From Flavobacteriales bacterium (lineage in GTDB: Bacteria > Bacteroidota > Bacteroidia > Flavobacteriales_F > PHOS-HE28): a stretch of 64,000 nucleotides of DNA. Position 1 is the stretch's first letter. Each line of letters begins with the position of its first letter. Of the stretch, positions 1 through 9,124 are shown in pieces. Under the pieces are notes generated by a model. The model was given only the letters and a program-made list of their open reading frames with translations, was not told the origin of the DNA and searched no databases. Made by a program: the position numbers and the translations under genes. Location of the stretch: contig JADJCX010000002.1 of NCBI GenBank assembly GCA_016703005.1, positions 186,001 through 250,000 of the forward strand, written 5' to 3'.

Positions 1-516
1 GAAGGGCGCCACAGCGCCATCCCGGTCTTTGCTGAAATGCAACGCGTACGGTTCGGTGTACAGCTCAATGCGATCGGTGCCGGTCTCTTTCGCCGCGGCG
101 ATCTGTTCGGCATCGGTGCCCATGAACAAGCTGGTACGGATGCCGGCGGCCTTGAAGCGCGCCACCACCGGACGCAAGAACGCCCCATCGGCTTTTGCAT
201 CCCAGCCCGCATTGCTGGTGAGCACGCCCGGCGGATCGGGCACGAGCGTTACCTGATGAGGTTTCACCTCCATCACAAGGTCGATGAACTCAGCGTTCGG
301 GTAGCCCTCGATATTGAACTCGGTGGTCGCCACTTTCTTCAGTTCGCGCACATCGGCGCGACGGATGTGGCGTTCATCGGGGCGCGGATGAACGGTGATG
401 CCCTGCGCGCCCATGCGTTCGATCTCCACGGCCCAACCCACGACATCGGGGTTGTTGCCACCGCGCGCGTTACGCAACGTGGCGAGCTTGTTGATATTGA
501 CGCTGAGACGGGTCAC
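1..516 (-). CDS. pdxJ: Pyridoxine 5'-phosphate synthase PdxJ (C-terminus beyond window)
   Basis: PdxJ condenses 1-deoxy-D-xylulose 5-phosphate with 3-amino-2-oxopropyl phosphate in the last step of DXP-dependent vitamin B6 synthesis, in the cytoplasm. Reading the minus strand from a GTG at 516 gives 172 residues beginning MTRLSVNINKLATLRNARG, then the family motifs HPRPDERHI and FNIEGYPN, and later TSLFMGTD and RIELYTEPYA. Full-length PdxJ is about 240 residues, so roughly 70 C-terminal residues lie outside the window. The GTG start is chosen because the N-terminal motif begins exactly there and no ATG precedes it in frame. It is divergent from the CBS-domain gene. Identification is firm; the truncation is only the window edge. 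Confidence 0.93.
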   Translation of the reverse strand, partial: MTRLSVNINKLATLRNARGGNNPDVVGWAVEIERMGAQGITVHPRPDERHIRRADVRELKKVATTEFNIEGYPNAEFIDLVMEVKPHQVTLVPDPPGVLTSNAGWDAKADGAFLRPVVARFKAAGIRTSLFMGTDAEQIAAAKETGTDRIELYTEPYALHFSKDRDGAVAPF

Positions 517-554
517 GATCGGCTTCTACCTTGGCCCCGGTGCGACCGGGCGCC

Positions 555-562
555 CAAAAGTA
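555..562 (-). promoter_or_regulatory. Bacteroidota-type -7 element upstream of pdxJ
   Basis: The minus strand reads TACTTTTG, an exact match to the Bacteroidota -7 consensus TAnnTTTG, 38 bases before the pdxJ GTG. A plus-strand TACCTTGG at 528-535 may serve the divergent CBS-domain gene. Assigned by motif match only. Confidence 0.45.
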
Positions 563-588
563 GAAGCGCAACGCACCACTGAACGCAT

Positions 589-1251
589 ATGCACGCCATC
601 GACCTCATCACCGACGATATCCCACCGTTGCGCACCAGTGACACCATTGGCCGTGCGCTCGATTGGATGGAGGAATTCAAGGTGAGCCATTTGCCTGTTG
701 TCGAGAACCGACGCTTGGTGGGGATCGTGCAGGACAGTGCGCTCGTTGACAAGGGCGACGTGAAGGCAGAGCTGGGTACGGTGCGTGATCGGTTCACCCA
801 CGTGTTCGTGCGTGGCGGGCAGCACATCTACGACGTGATGAAGGTGTTCACCGAGCAAGGCCTTACCATCGTGCCGGTGCTTGACGATACCGGCAACTTC
901 CTCGGCACCGTGGGTGAACACGAAGCACTACGTCGTCTGGCGGAAGTGGCGAACATCAACCAGCCGGGCAGCGTGGTGGTGCTGGAAATGAGCAGTGTGG
1001 ATTACAGCTTGCACGAGATCGCACGGATCGTGGAAGGCAACGATGCGAAAGTGCTCAGCGTGTACACGCACAGCTTGCCCGATAGCTCACGAACGGAGGT
1101 GACATTGAAGATCAACCGCGAGGACATCAGCGATGTGCTGCAGAGTTTCGAGCGATACGATTACCGCGTGAAGAGCACCTATCAAGGCTCGCGGTTCCAT
1201 GACGATCTGCGCGGGCGCTACGATGAGCTGATGCGTTACATCAACCTCTGA
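589..1251 (+). CDS. CBS-pair domain protein with C-terminal ACT-like region
   Basis: A 220-residue cytoplasmic protein with two CBS motifs at about 7-60 and 68-122, including the typical SHLPVVENRRLVGIV and TIVPVLDDTGNFLGTV strands, followed by an ACT-like segment at about 130-205. CBS pairs usually bind adenine nucleotides and regulate a partner. The arrangement resembles AcuB-like or stand-alone Bacteroidota CBS proteins, and no enzymatic domain is present. It lies about 20 bases before an Omp85-like gene, with nadK close behind, so co-transcription is likely. The ligand and partner cannot be told from sequence. Confidence 0.8.
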   Translation: MHAIDLITDDIPPLRTSDTIGRALDWMEEFKVSHLPVVENRRLVGIVQDSALVDKGDVKAELGTVRDRFTHVFVRGGQHIYDVMKVFTEQGLTIVPVLDDTGNFLGTVGEHEALRRLAEVANINQPGSVVVLEMSSVDYSLHEIARIVEGNDAKVLSVYTHSLPDSSRTEVTLKINREDISDVLQSFERYDYRVKSTYQGSRFHDDLRGRYDELMRYINL

Positions 1252-1270
1252 TCCGCCGCGGCGAGGGCGA

Positions 1271-2710
1271 ATGGCCATGGCCCGCAACCTGTTAATCGCG
1301 CTGTTCGGCTTAGCCTCCTTGTTCGTATACGCCCAGCCTGACACTGCGTTTTTGGCCCCACTTGATGGGCGTAGGGAGATGTCCTTGCCGGTGCGCATCA
1401 TGGGTGCTGTGGTGAACGGGAACAAGACCACCAAAGAGCATATCATCGTGCGGGAACTCACGGTGCGCGAGGGCGACACGCTGACAAACACTGGGCTGTA
1501 CGAAGAACTGGAACGCAGCCGCCAGAACCTTCAGAACCTCGGCCTGTTCAACACGGTGCGCGTTCTGCCGTTGTGGATCAGCCCCACCGAGGCATTGGTG
1601 GAAGTCACGGTGAACGAGCGCTGGTACTTCTGGCCCAGTCCCATCTTCGAATGGAGCGATCCCAACTTCAACACGTGGTGGCGCACCCGTGACCCGTCGA
1701 GGCTGAACTATGGGCTCTTCCTGAACAAATACAACTTCAGGGGCCGCAATGAAACCATCTATCTGCAGTTGCAGTTCGGCTACGCGCAACAGTTCGGACT
1801 GCGCTACCGCATACCATGGTTCAACAAGAAGCAGCAGTGGGGCATGAGCATCGGCGGCGGTTGGTTCCAACAGAAGGAAGTGACCATTGGGACGTATGAC
1901 AACGTGCGCGTGTTCCATTCACCGGCCGTGGGCAATGCACGCGAGCAAACACACGCCGATGCCGAGATAACCTACCGTCCCGCGCACGATATGCGGCATT
2001 ACCTGCGATTGGGCTTCACGCAGGCCGATATCGTCGATTCCGTAGCACTGCTCGCGCCTGATTACTTCAACGACACCGTTACGCATACGCGCTTTCTCTC
2101 GCTGGCGTACGGAGTGTCATGGGACCGTCGCGACGTTCGTGTATTTCCTCGTCGCGGCCACTTCGCCGATCTGAAGGTCCAACGCCACGGCCTCGGAGTG
2201 CTCGACGAACAAGCACCCAATACCACCACCATCTTCGGCAGCTTCAACAAGTGGATCCCTGTGCGCCAACGCTTCACGCTGAACGGCAGCGTGCGTGGCA
2301 AGACCACGTTGGGCGGACCGGTACCCTACTTCACGCAGGAGGGCCTTGGTTATCGCAGTAACGCAGTGCGCGGCTTCGAGTATTATGTGGTGGATGGCCA
2401 GCACTGGGTGCTGGGCCGGAGCAATGTGGTATACACACTCGTGAAGCCCTTGGTGCGCCGCGCGGAATTCATGCCCATTGAGGAATTCCGCACGTTCAAC
2501 TTCGCCCTCTATCTGCAAGGCTTCGTGGATGCCGGCTATGTGTGGGATGAGCGCTATGCCGGGCGGAATTTCCTCGACAACCAATGGCTCAGTGGCATGG
2601 GTGTGGGATTGGATATGGTGACCAGTTATGATCAAGTGGTCCGCCTGGAATACAGCGTAAACTCGATCGGCGACGACGGCCTCTACTTACATTTCACCCA
2701 ACCCTTCTGA
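1271..2710 (+). CDS. Omp85/BamA-TamA family outer membrane protein, single POTRA
   Basis: 479 residues. The N-terminus has a signal peptide ending near FVYAQ (about residue 22). One POTRA-like module follows at about 38-113 (VNGNKTTKEHIIVREL ... LFNTVRVLP), then a long aromatic-rich beta-barrel to the C-terminus (surface antigen/bac_surface_Ag type). BamA proper is encoded separately at 6526-9093 with more POTRA domains, so this is an accessory Omp85 member rather than the main insertase. Such proteins occur next to nadK or CBS genes in Bacteroidota; the substrate is unknown. Starts at 1271 and 1277 are both possible. The stop is 3 bases from the nadK ATG, suggesting one operon. Confidence 0.75.
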   Translation: MAMARNLLIALFGLASLFVYAQPDTAFLAPLDGRREMSLPVRIMGAVVNGNKTTKEHIIVRELTVREGDTLTNTGLYEELERSRQNLQNLGLFNTVRVLPLWISPTEALVEVTVNERWYFWPSPIFEWSDPNFNTWWRTRDPSRLNYGLFLNKYNFRGRNETIYLQLQFGYAQQFGLRYRIPWFNKKQQWGMSIGGGWFQQKEVTIGTYDNVRVFHSPAVGNAREQTHADAEITYRPAHDMRHYLRLGFTQADIVDSVALLAPDYFNDTVTHTRFLSLAYGVSWDRRDVRVFPRRGHFADLKVQRHGLGVLDEQAPNTTTIFGSFNKWIPVRQRFTLNGSVRGKTTLGGPVPYFTQEGLGYRSNAVRGFEYYVVDGQHWVLGRSNVVYTLVKPLVRRAEFMPIEEFRTFNFALYLQGFVDAGYVWDERYAGRNFLDNQWLSGMGVGLDMVTSYDQVVRLEYSVNSIGDDGLYLHFTQPF

Positions 2711-2713
2711 ACG

Positions 2714-3595
2714 ATGATCGTAGCGGTGAATGGCCGGGAGATGACGGCCGCGACGGCACCGGTGGTTAGCGATCTGCTGGCGCGCATGCGCAATGCAGGA
2801 CTTCAACCGGTACTGCAACCCGACCTATCGAAATGGTTGGCCGGGCATGGTGTAACCGGCGCCGTAACGCACACCGCGCAAGGCACGTTGGCGCCCGGTG
2901 CCGAAATGCTCATCAGCTTGGGAGGAGACGGCACCTTCCTCGATAGTGTGGTGCTGGCCGCAGCCAGCGGCACGCCGGTGCTGGGCATCAATTTGGGTCG
3001 TCTGGGTTTCCTCAGTAGCATTCCAGTGGAAGAATTGGACAAGGCGTTGTCCGCGCTTTCGAACCGCCGCTTCACCCTGGAAGAACGCACGCAATTGCGC
3101 GTGGATGGCGACCATGCGTTGGGTGCCAATACCGTCGCGTTGAACGAAGTGAGCGTGCACAAACGCGATAGCAGCACGATGCTCACGGTGCATGCCTATG
3201 TCGATGGCCGCTTCCTGAATACGTACTGGGCAGATGGGCTCATTGTGGCCACGCCAACAGGTAGCACTGCATATAGCCTCAGCTGCGGCGGACCGGTGCT
3301 GGATCCCAGTTGCGACAGTTTGGTGATCACACCTATCGCACCGCACAACCTCAACGTGCGACCGTATGTGCTTCCCGATCGCAGCCGCATCACGCTCATC
3401 GTCGATGCACGCGAGGACAAGTATCTGGTGAACATGGACAGCCGCAGTGTGCCATGCAGTGGCCATGCACCCATCTCCATTACTAAGGCCCCACATACCG
3501 CCCGCCTTGTGCGCCTGCCGGATCAGGACTTCCTACATACCCTGCGCACCAAGCTCACATGGGGCCTGGACGTGAGGACGGGGCCGCCGGGATAG
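2714..3595 (+). CDS. nadK: NAD kinase
   Basis: Phosphorylates NAD to NADP in the cytoplasm. The 293-residue protein carries the diagnostic GGDGTF motif at 70-75, the NE pair at 144-145, and the PTGSTAYSLS conserved block at 181-190 followed by GGPVLDP. Length matches the bacterial family. It starts 3 bases after the Omp85-like gene and lies upstream of DUF6089-uppS-bamA, a frequent neighbourhood in Bacteroidota. No lesions are seen. Confidence 0.96.
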   Translation: MIVAVNGREMTAATAPVVSDLLARMRNAGLQPVLQPDLSKWLAGHGVTGAVTHTAQGTLAPGAEMLISLGGDGTFLDSVVLAAASGTPVLGINLGRLGFLSSIPVEELDKALSALSNRRFTLEERTQLRVDGDHALGANTVALNEVSVHKRDSSTMLTVHAYVDGRFLNTYWADGLIVATPTGSTAYSLSCGGPVLDPSCDSLVITPIAPHNLNVRPYVLPDRSRITLIVDAREDKYLVNMDSRSVPCSGHAPISITKAPHTARLVRLPDQDFLHTLRTKLTWGLDVRTGPPG

Positions 3596-3880
3596 TGCAA
3601 GTCCGATGCTCGCGTCGCGAGTGCCCAACCGACTGGTCGAATGCACTCGGTCGTAGCCGATCCAGTTCATGTGCCGTTGCTATCTGCACGTCGCCAACCA
3701 GTGTCCGCTATATCATACCCATAGGCACGCGGGTACCACGTTGCCCATTGCATTTGCGCGCGCCATGTGTTGAAGCACATGATGACAGCAAGGAAAGAGC
3801 CACTAAGAGGATGAAGAACCTTTTCATGCATCAGTAACGCGAATGCCGGCGCTCAGCGTATGGCGCTGAGAACCTCATTG
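3596..3880. other. Gene-free spacer between nadK and a convergent hypothetical gene
   Basis: No convincing coding sequence, RNA gene or repeat was seen. A 92-codon frame starting inside nadK crosses it but has no family features. The spacer contains a short self-complementary stretch (CTCGCG-T-CGCGAG near 3611-3623) and the hairpin listed at 3852-3870. Confidence 0.5.
3852..3870 (-). terminator. Hairpin after the minus-strand gene at 3881-4684
   Basis: CTCAGCG / CGCTGAG form a perfect 7-bp stem with a 5-base loop, 11 bases beyond the stop of the minus-strand gene. There is no U-tract, so intrinsic termination is uncertain. Confidence 0.4.
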
Positions 3881-4684
3881 TCACTGAATTGCGCCCAGCG
3901 GGCTATCCCGTGGCTCCGAGCCGTTCTTCGCTATCGCGCAGACAGGCTTTGAAAGTTCGGCGCCCATTCCGGGCTTCAGCAAGAGCTGGCCGAGGGAGGG
4001 CGCCCCGTAGAGGTATTCGTCTCCCTTTTCGGTTGGCTGTAAGGTGTACACCAATCCGTCGGTGTCCTTCAAGCAGTATTCGCACAATCGTGCTGCGATC
4101 ATCTGCAGGATGTCGATGCGGTGAACGTTCCACACCTCATCCAGCGCGAGGTAGCCGCTGGAGAGCAGTCGCTCCATTTCATGGCGATCCTTGATGGCCG
4201 GGTCGTAGGTATGGTGGCCCGCCCAAGAGAAGGAAGTGCCGTTGTCGTTACCTGTCGGCAACCACAGCGGCTGCGCATTGAACATCAAGTACGCATGCAG
4301 ATCCTCCGCTTGATCGTTCTTTACCACGATCACTTGGCGCAAGTAGTCGTACTGCAAGTAGAACGAACCTGCTGTCGACGGCATCAGCCCACCGTACCGC
4401 TCGAAGGGGTGCTGATGCCCCGAGGGCTCAAGCAATCCCAGTTCACGCAACGGCGCAATGTCGTACGACCCCAAAAAGTCGCTCAACTCCACATGGCCTT
4501 GCTTCCGCAAGTCCTGCAACAACACATAACGATCCTCGAAGGCCTGGCTGGACATGGCACAAAACTGCGGCTCGTGCATGCGCCCAGAACCGCCGACCGG
4601 CGCGGGTTTTACAGCGAACGTGTTGATCGGCTCCGCTAACAAAGCAGTGTTGATCGGGGTGCTCCGTGGCCTGTACGGATCCAC
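3881..4684 (-). CDS. Hypothetical protein, no recognised domain
   Basis: Up to 267 residues. I do not recognise a family. No signal peptide or membrane segment is evident; the protein is mixed alpha/beta with several Tyr/Leu-rich stretches and a Cys pair (CEYC) late in the sequence. The first 35-43 residues are Pro-rich and low in family-like character, so translation may start at the internal ATGs at 4579 or 4555. It is transcribed towards nadK and away from the DUF6089 gene, so it is outside the envelope operon. A hairpin follows the stop. Whether it is real rests on frame length alone. Confidence 0.5.
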   Translation of the reverse strand: MDPYRPRSTPINTALLAEPINTFAVKPAPVGGSGRMHEPQFCAMSSQAFEDRYVLLQDLRKQGHVELSDFLGSYDIAPLRELGLLEPSGHQHPFERYGGLMPSTAGSFYLQYDYLRQVIVVKNDQAEDLHAYLMFNAQPLWLPTGNDNGTSFSWAGHHTYDPAIKDRHEMERLLSSGYLALDEVWNVHRIDILQMIAARLCEYCLKDTDGLVYTLQPTEKGDEYLYGAPSLGQLLLKPGMGAELSKPVCAIAKNGSEPRDSPLGAIQ

Positions 4685-4756
4685 TTTTTGCGGGTCTCAC
4701 CCCAGCACCGTGGTGAAGAATGCTCCATTCCACATACGGAGCCTAGGCATCCCCTC

Positions 4757-4766
4757 CGACCGGTCG
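4757..4766. repeat. CGACCGGTCG palindrome, copy 1
   Basis: Perfect 10-bp palindrome in the spacer before the DUF6089 gene. A related imperfect palindrome (CCCGACCGATCGGG) ends at 4826, directly before that gene's ATG. The same 10-mer recurs at 24242, 26994 and 45808. Confidence 0.45.
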
Positions 4767-4826
4767 CACCGCCCCTATACCTTTCGCGCCGTTTTTACCG
4801 TTTGAAGCCCGTCCCGACCGATCGGG

Positions 4827-5672
4827 ATGAAACACATGCGCCCTTTTCTGTCCTTGTTCCTGCTGTTGCCGCTGGCTTCCCTGGCCCAGGTAAGCGAGCT
4901 CGGCCTTACTGGCGGGGTCACCTATTACATCGGCGACCTCAACACCCGCCATTATTACAACATGAAGCCCGCTATTGGGCTGGTATACCGGTACAATTTC
5001 GATGAACGCTACGCATTTCGGCTGCAAGGTTTGTACAGCAAACTGGAAGCGTTCGACAGCGATAGCAAAGACCCGAATGCTGTTGCCCGCAATCTCAGTT
5101 TCACCACCAGCCTGTTCGAGGTGGCCGGGTTGCTGGAGGTGAACTTTTTCCCGTACAGGGCAGGAAAAGACAAGAAAAGCTGGACGCCGTTCCTGTTCGT
5201 GGGTGCCGCCTATTTCCGGACCAATCCCAAGGCCGACCTGAACGGTGTTGTCTTCGATCTGGCCCCACTCGGAACTGAAGGTCAGGGCACCAGCGCCGGG
5301 ACGAACGAACCCTATGCCTTGGACCACTTGGCTTATCCCTTCGGGGCTGGCCTGAAGTTCAACCTGCGCCGGGTGGACATCCAATTGGAGTGGGGCATTC
5401 GGAAAACCAAGACCGATTATATCGACGATGTGAGCGGCCGATACGTGGATAACACCCTGCTTGAATACGAGAACGGCGACCTGAGCGCCGCCTTGGCCGA
5501 CCGCAGTGGTGCCGACCGCAGCAATGGCGACCCCAATGCCGGTCGTATGCGTGGCGATAGCCACACCAGCGATTGGTACCAGTACACCGGCGTCAGTATC
5601 ACCATTCTGTTGGGTATTCCCTTCACCGATTGCGACGAGCTCTATAAGAGCATGCGGGAGCGGAGGCGATAG
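4827..5672 (+). CDS. DUF6089-type outer membrane beta-barrel protein
   Basis: 281 residues with a signal peptide ending at LASLAQ (about residue 21). A beta-barrel with alternating aromatic strands follows, opening with GLTGGVTYYIGDLN, characteristic of the DUF6089 family placed before uppS in Bacteroidota. The conserved tail GIPFTDCDELY is present. The function is not established; linkage to uppS, bamA and skp genes suggests a role in, or dependence on, outer-membrane assembly. Starts at 4827 or 4836 are equally compatible with the signal peptide. The gene begins an operon-like series to murI. Confidence 0.8.
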   Translation: MKHMRPFLSLFLLLPLASLAQVSELGLTGGVTYYIGDLNTRHYYNMKPAIGLVYRYNFDERYAFRLQGLYSKLEAFDSDSKDPNAVARNLSFTTSLFEVAGLLEVNFFPYRAGKDKKSWTPFLFVGAAYFRTNPKADLNGVVFDLAPLGTEGQGTSAGTNEPYALDHLAYPFGAGLKFNLRRVDIQLEWGIRKTKTDYIDDVSGRYVDNTLLEYENGDLSAALADRSGADRSNGDPNAGRMRGDSHTSDWYQYTGVSITILLGIPFTDCDELYKSMRERRR

Positions 5673-5758
5673 CCCCTCGCGCCGATACGAGGCCGCTTCA
5701 CACTCTTTCCCATTTCGGACCGCTCCTTCATCCGGCCCGGAATGCGACCTTCGCGCCC

Positions 5759-6529
5759 GTGAACAAGGCGGAGAACCCAGCACTGGATGCGTTGCTTGCC
5801 CGGATCGACCGGCAGCGCGTACCCAAGCACGTAGCCATCATCATGGATGGCAACGGCCGTTGGGCGCAGAGCAAGGGCGAAGAGCGTATCGTGGGCCATA
5901 GCAATGGCGTGCGCTCCGTGCGCGAAGCCCTCACTGGCGCAACGGAGGTAGGGGTTCAATATCTCACCCTCTATGCCTTCAGTACCGAGAACTGGAACAG
6001 GCCGCGGGCCGAGGTGGACGCATTGATGGACTTGCTCGTTCGCACCATGGCCAGCGAGTTGGAAGAACTTATGGCCAACGGCGTACGGCTGAATGCCATC
6101 GGCGACTTGGAGAGCTTGCCCAAGAGCTGTCATGATACCTTGATGGAGAGCATGAGGGCCACTGCGGGCAATACGCGCATTACTCTCACGTTGGCGCTCA
6201 GCTACAGCAGCCGTTGGGAACTGCTGCGCATGGTGAAACGCATCGCGGCTGATGTACGCGATGGCCGAACCAGTGTGCAGGAGATAGATGAAGCCATGGT
6301 CGATCGCCACCTCACCACCTACGGCATGCCGGAGCCCGAACTATTGATCCGCACCAGTGGCGAACAGCGCATCAGCAATTTCCTGCTTTGGCAGATCGCT
6401 TACGCCGAACTGCATTTCAGCCCTGTACTGTGGCCCGATTTCGATAAGGCCACGCTCTTCAACGCCATCCTCGATTTCCAGAACCGGGAGCGCCGGTTCG
6501 GCCTCATCAGCGAACAGGTGAACCCATGA
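5759..6529 (+). CDS. uppS: Isoprenyl transferase (undecaprenyl diphosphate synthase)
   Basis: Makes the C55 lipid carrier used for peptidoglycan and other envelope polymers by cis-condensation of isopentenyl diphosphate. 256 residues; the IMDGNGRWA block contains the catalytic Asp30, followed by GHSNGVRSVRE, YLTLYAFSTENW and the C-terminal LLIRTSGEQRISNFLLWQIAYAE (given here only as landmarks). The start is GTG at 5759. The stop overlaps the bamA ATG (ATGA), indicating translational coupling. The product supplies the lipid carrier for MraY and MurG encoded at 45-50 kb. Confidence 0.96.
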   Translation: MNKAENPALDALLARIDRQRVPKHVAIIMDGNGRWAQSKGEERIVGHSNGVRSVREALTGATEVGVQYLTLYAFSTENWNRPRAEVDALMDLLVRTMASELEELMANGVRLNAIGDLESLPKSCHDTLMESMRATAGNTRITLTLALSYSSRWELLRMVKRIAADVRDGRTSVQEIDEAMVDRHLTTYGMPEPELLIRTSGEQRISNFLLWQIAYAELHFSPVLWPDFDKATLFNAILDFQNRERRFGLISEQVNP

Positions 6530-9093
6530 TGGCCCGTATGAATTCCAATGATGTTGTCATCCAGCGCAAGTTTCAACGCATGAAGCTGGTTGGCATCCTC
6601 AGCCTGTCAGCGGTACTGTTGAACAGTGCTATGATCACCGCCCAGACGACCACGGGCCCGGTCATGGACGCCAATTTCGCTCGTGAGTACGAGATCGGTG
6701 GTATTACCGTAAGCGGCGCGGACCATACGGACGCGAACGCGGTGAAGCTCTTCACCAACCTGCAAGTAGGGCAGAAGCTGATGGTGCCAGGCCCCAAGAT
6801 CACCGATGCCATTGAGCGCCTCTGGGAACAGAAGCTCTTTGCCGATGTGCGCATCGAAGCGGCGGAGATCCGTGGCAGCGTGATCTTCCTCAACATCATC
6901 GTAAGGGAGAACCCGAAGCTGAGCCGCTTCAAGTTCAACGGCATTACACGCGGCGATGCTGAGAAGCTGCGTGACGAACTGCACCTAGAGAGCGGCCAGC
7001 AGCTGAATGCGACCCGGATGAACATGGTGCGGGAAGTGGTGAAGAGCCACTACGTGGACAAAGGGTTCCTCAACGCCGCCGTAGGCATACGCCACTACCC
7101 CGATTCGTTGATGGCGAACGGCGAGATGCTGTTCATCGATGTTGACAAGGGCCCGCGCATCCGTATCCAAGACGTTGATTTCTCCGGCAACGTGAACATC
7201 AAGGACGCCAAGTTGAGGCGGGCCATGAAGGAGACCAAACGCAAGCGATGGTGGAACATCTTCGGTTCAAGCAAGTTCATTGCCGCCGACTACAAGGCCG
7301 ACAAGGCCAAGGTGGTGGAGTTGTACAACAGCTTGGGCTTCCGCAATGCGAGCATTGTGCGCGATACCACCTATCAGGTCTCCAAGCGACGCATCAAGGT
7401 GGACATCGTCATTGAGGAGGATCGCCGGTTCTACTTCCGCGACATCCGCTTCACCGGCAACACGAAATACAGGACGGATACGTTGTTCGCCATCTTGGAT
7501 ATCAAACGCGGCGATATCTATAACAAGTCTCTTTTGGATAGCAGGCTGTACATGAGTCAGAGCGGGCGCGACATCAGCTCGTTGTACATGGACCACGGCT
7601 ATTTGAGCTTCTATCCCGAAGCTATCGAACTGGCCACCGAGGGTGACAGCATCGACTTGGAGGTACGCATACGCGAAGGCAAGCAGTACCGCATCCGCAG
7701 TGTGATCATCAAGGGGAACACCAAGACCTTCGACCATGTGATCCGCCGGGAGATCTACACCCGCCCCGGTGATCTTTTCGATCGCAGCGATGTGTTGCGC
7801 AGTCAGCGCGAATTGGCCAATCTGGGTTACTTCGATCCGGAGAAGCTCGGGGTGAATCCCGTGCAGGACCCGCGCACCGGCTTGGTGGATCTGGAGTACA
7901 CGGTGGAGGAGAAACCCAGTGATCGGTTGGAACTGAGCGGTGGTTATGGTGCTGGTCGGTTGGTGCTGTCGGTGGGCCTTTCATTCACCAACTTCAGCAT
8001 GCGCAACCTGTTCAAGAAGAGCGCGTGGTCACCGCTGCCCGCTGGGGATGGGCAGACGCTCAACCTTCGCGTGCAGACCACCGGCCGCTTCTTCCAGAGC
8101 TACAGTCTCAGCTTCGTAGAGCCGTGGCTCGGCGGTCACAAGCCGAATGCGTTCAGCGTGTCGGGGTATTACAACGTGCAGACCAACGGCCTCGATCGCG
8201 AGGATCCGGAGCGACAGCAACTGCACATTATCGGGGCAACGGTCGGTTTGGGCAAGCGCCTTGCGGTCCCCGATGACTATTTCATACTTCGCCATACGCT
8301 CAGCTATCAGCGCTACATCCTCGATAATTATCGCAGCCTTTTCAGTTTCAGCGATGGCACCAGCAACGTGCTGGCTTACCAGTTGAGCATCAATCGCAAC
8401 TCCATCGACAATCCCTTTTTCGCCCGCCAAGGCAGCAGCATCCTACTGAGCGTGAAGGCCACGGCACCATACAGTTGGTTCCAAGGCGAGCGCGATTTCG
8501 AGGGCCTCAGCGATGCCGAGCGCTACCAGTGGCCTGAGTTCCACAAGTGGAAATTCACCACGCAATGGTTCACGCGCCTTACCCGGCAGAAAGCAGGGCA
8601 TGAACTGGTGCTGATGGCCCGCGCCGGCTTCGGCTTCATCGGTCGTTACACCGAGGACCTGGGCGACTCGCCCTTCGAGCGCTTCTACTTGGGCGGTAGT
8701 GGCCTCAGCGGGTTCAGCCTCGATGGTAGGGAGATCATTGCGCTCCGGGGATACGACGATGCTTCGTTGACCACGCGCACGAACGGAAGCATCGTAGGCT
8801 CCCAATTCATCACCAAGTACTCCACCGAACTGCGGTTCCCGATCTCCCTCAACCCCAGTGCTACCATCTACATGCTCGGCTTCGTTGAGGCCGGCAACAC
8901 GTGGAACAGCATCGACCGTTTCGATCCGTTCGCGTTGTACAAAAGCGCCGGCGTGGGTCTGCGGCTCAATCTGCCCATGTTCGGACCCATGGGCCTTGAC
9001 TATGGCTGGCGGCTGGATGATGTACCGACGGCCCCCTTCATGGCCAAAGGCCAGTTCCACTTCTCCATCGGCATAGACCTTGGCGAACTCTGA
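6526..9093 (+). CDS. bamA: Outer membrane protein assembly factor BamA
   Basis: Central subunit of the machine inserting beta-barrels into the outer membrane. 855 residues: hydrophobic signal segment at about 19-40, a tandem of POTRA domains over roughly 45-450 (for example EIGGITVSGADHTDANAV and YRIRSVIIKGNTKTFDHVI), and a 16-strand-type barrel in the C-terminal half. The Bacteroidota barrel is well preserved. The ORF start at 6526 overlaps the uppS stop; the internal ATG at 6580 (MKLVGILSLSAVLL) would give a more standard signal peptide and is a real alternative. It is followed by two Skp-like chaperone genes, matching a functional block. Confidence 0.95.
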   Translation: MMARMNSNDVVIQRKFQRMKLVGILSLSAVLLNSAMITAQTTTGPVMDANFAREYEIGGITVSGADHTDANAVKLFTNLQVGQKLMVPGPKITDAIERLWEQKLFADVRIEAAEIRGSVIFLNIIVRENPKLSRFKFNGITRGDAEKLRDELHLESGQQLNATRMNMVREVVKSHYVDKGFLNAAVGIRHYPDSLMANGEMLFIDVDKGPRIRIQDVDFSGNVNIKDAKLRRAMKETKRKRWWNIFGSSKFIAADYKADKAKVVELYNSLGFRNASIVRDTTYQVSKRRIKVDIVIEEDRRFYFRDIRFTGNTKYRTDTLFAILDIKRGDIYNKSLLDSRLYMSQSGRDISSLYMDHGYLSFYPEAIELATEGDSIDLEVRIREGKQYRIRSVIIKGNTKTFDHVIRREIYTRPGDLFDRSDVLRSQRELANLGYFDPEKLGVNPVQDPRTGLVDLEYTVEEKPSDRLELSGGYGAGRLVLSVGLSFTNFSMRNLFKKSAWSPLPAGDGQTLNLRVQTTGRFFQSYSLSFVEPWLGGHKPNAFSVSGYYNVQTNGLDREDPERQQLHIIGATVGLGKRLAVPDDYFILRHTLSYQRYILDNYRSLFSFSDGTSNVLAYQLSINRNSIDNPFFARQGSSILLSVKATAPYSWFQGERDFEGLSDAERYQWPEFHKWKFTTQWFTRLTRQKAGHELVLMARAGFGFIGRYTEDLGDSPFERFYLGGSGLSGFSLDGREIIALRGYDDASLTTRTNGSIVGSQFITKYSTELRFPISLNPSATIYMLGFVEAGNTWNSIDRFDPFALYKSAGVGLRLNLPMFGPMGLDYGWRLDDVPTAPFMAKGQFHFSIGIDLGEL

Positions 9094-9104
9094 GCGCCTC
9101 CACC

Positions 9105-9112
9105 TACTTTCG
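9105..9112 (+). promoter_or_regulatory. TACTTTCG promoter-like element before the first skp gene
   Basis: TACTTTCG (one mismatch to TAnnTTTG) lies 12 bases before the ATG at 9125. The same octamer sits 4-12 bases before ATGs at 14866 and 56424, supporting a -7 element with a very short leader. Confidence 0.45.
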
Positions 9113-9124
9113 ACACCCTTCAAC

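Noticed and set aside
3559..3837. 92-codon frame downstream of nadK
   Set aside because: It starts inside nadK, has no family features and covers mostly spacer; no start context supports it.
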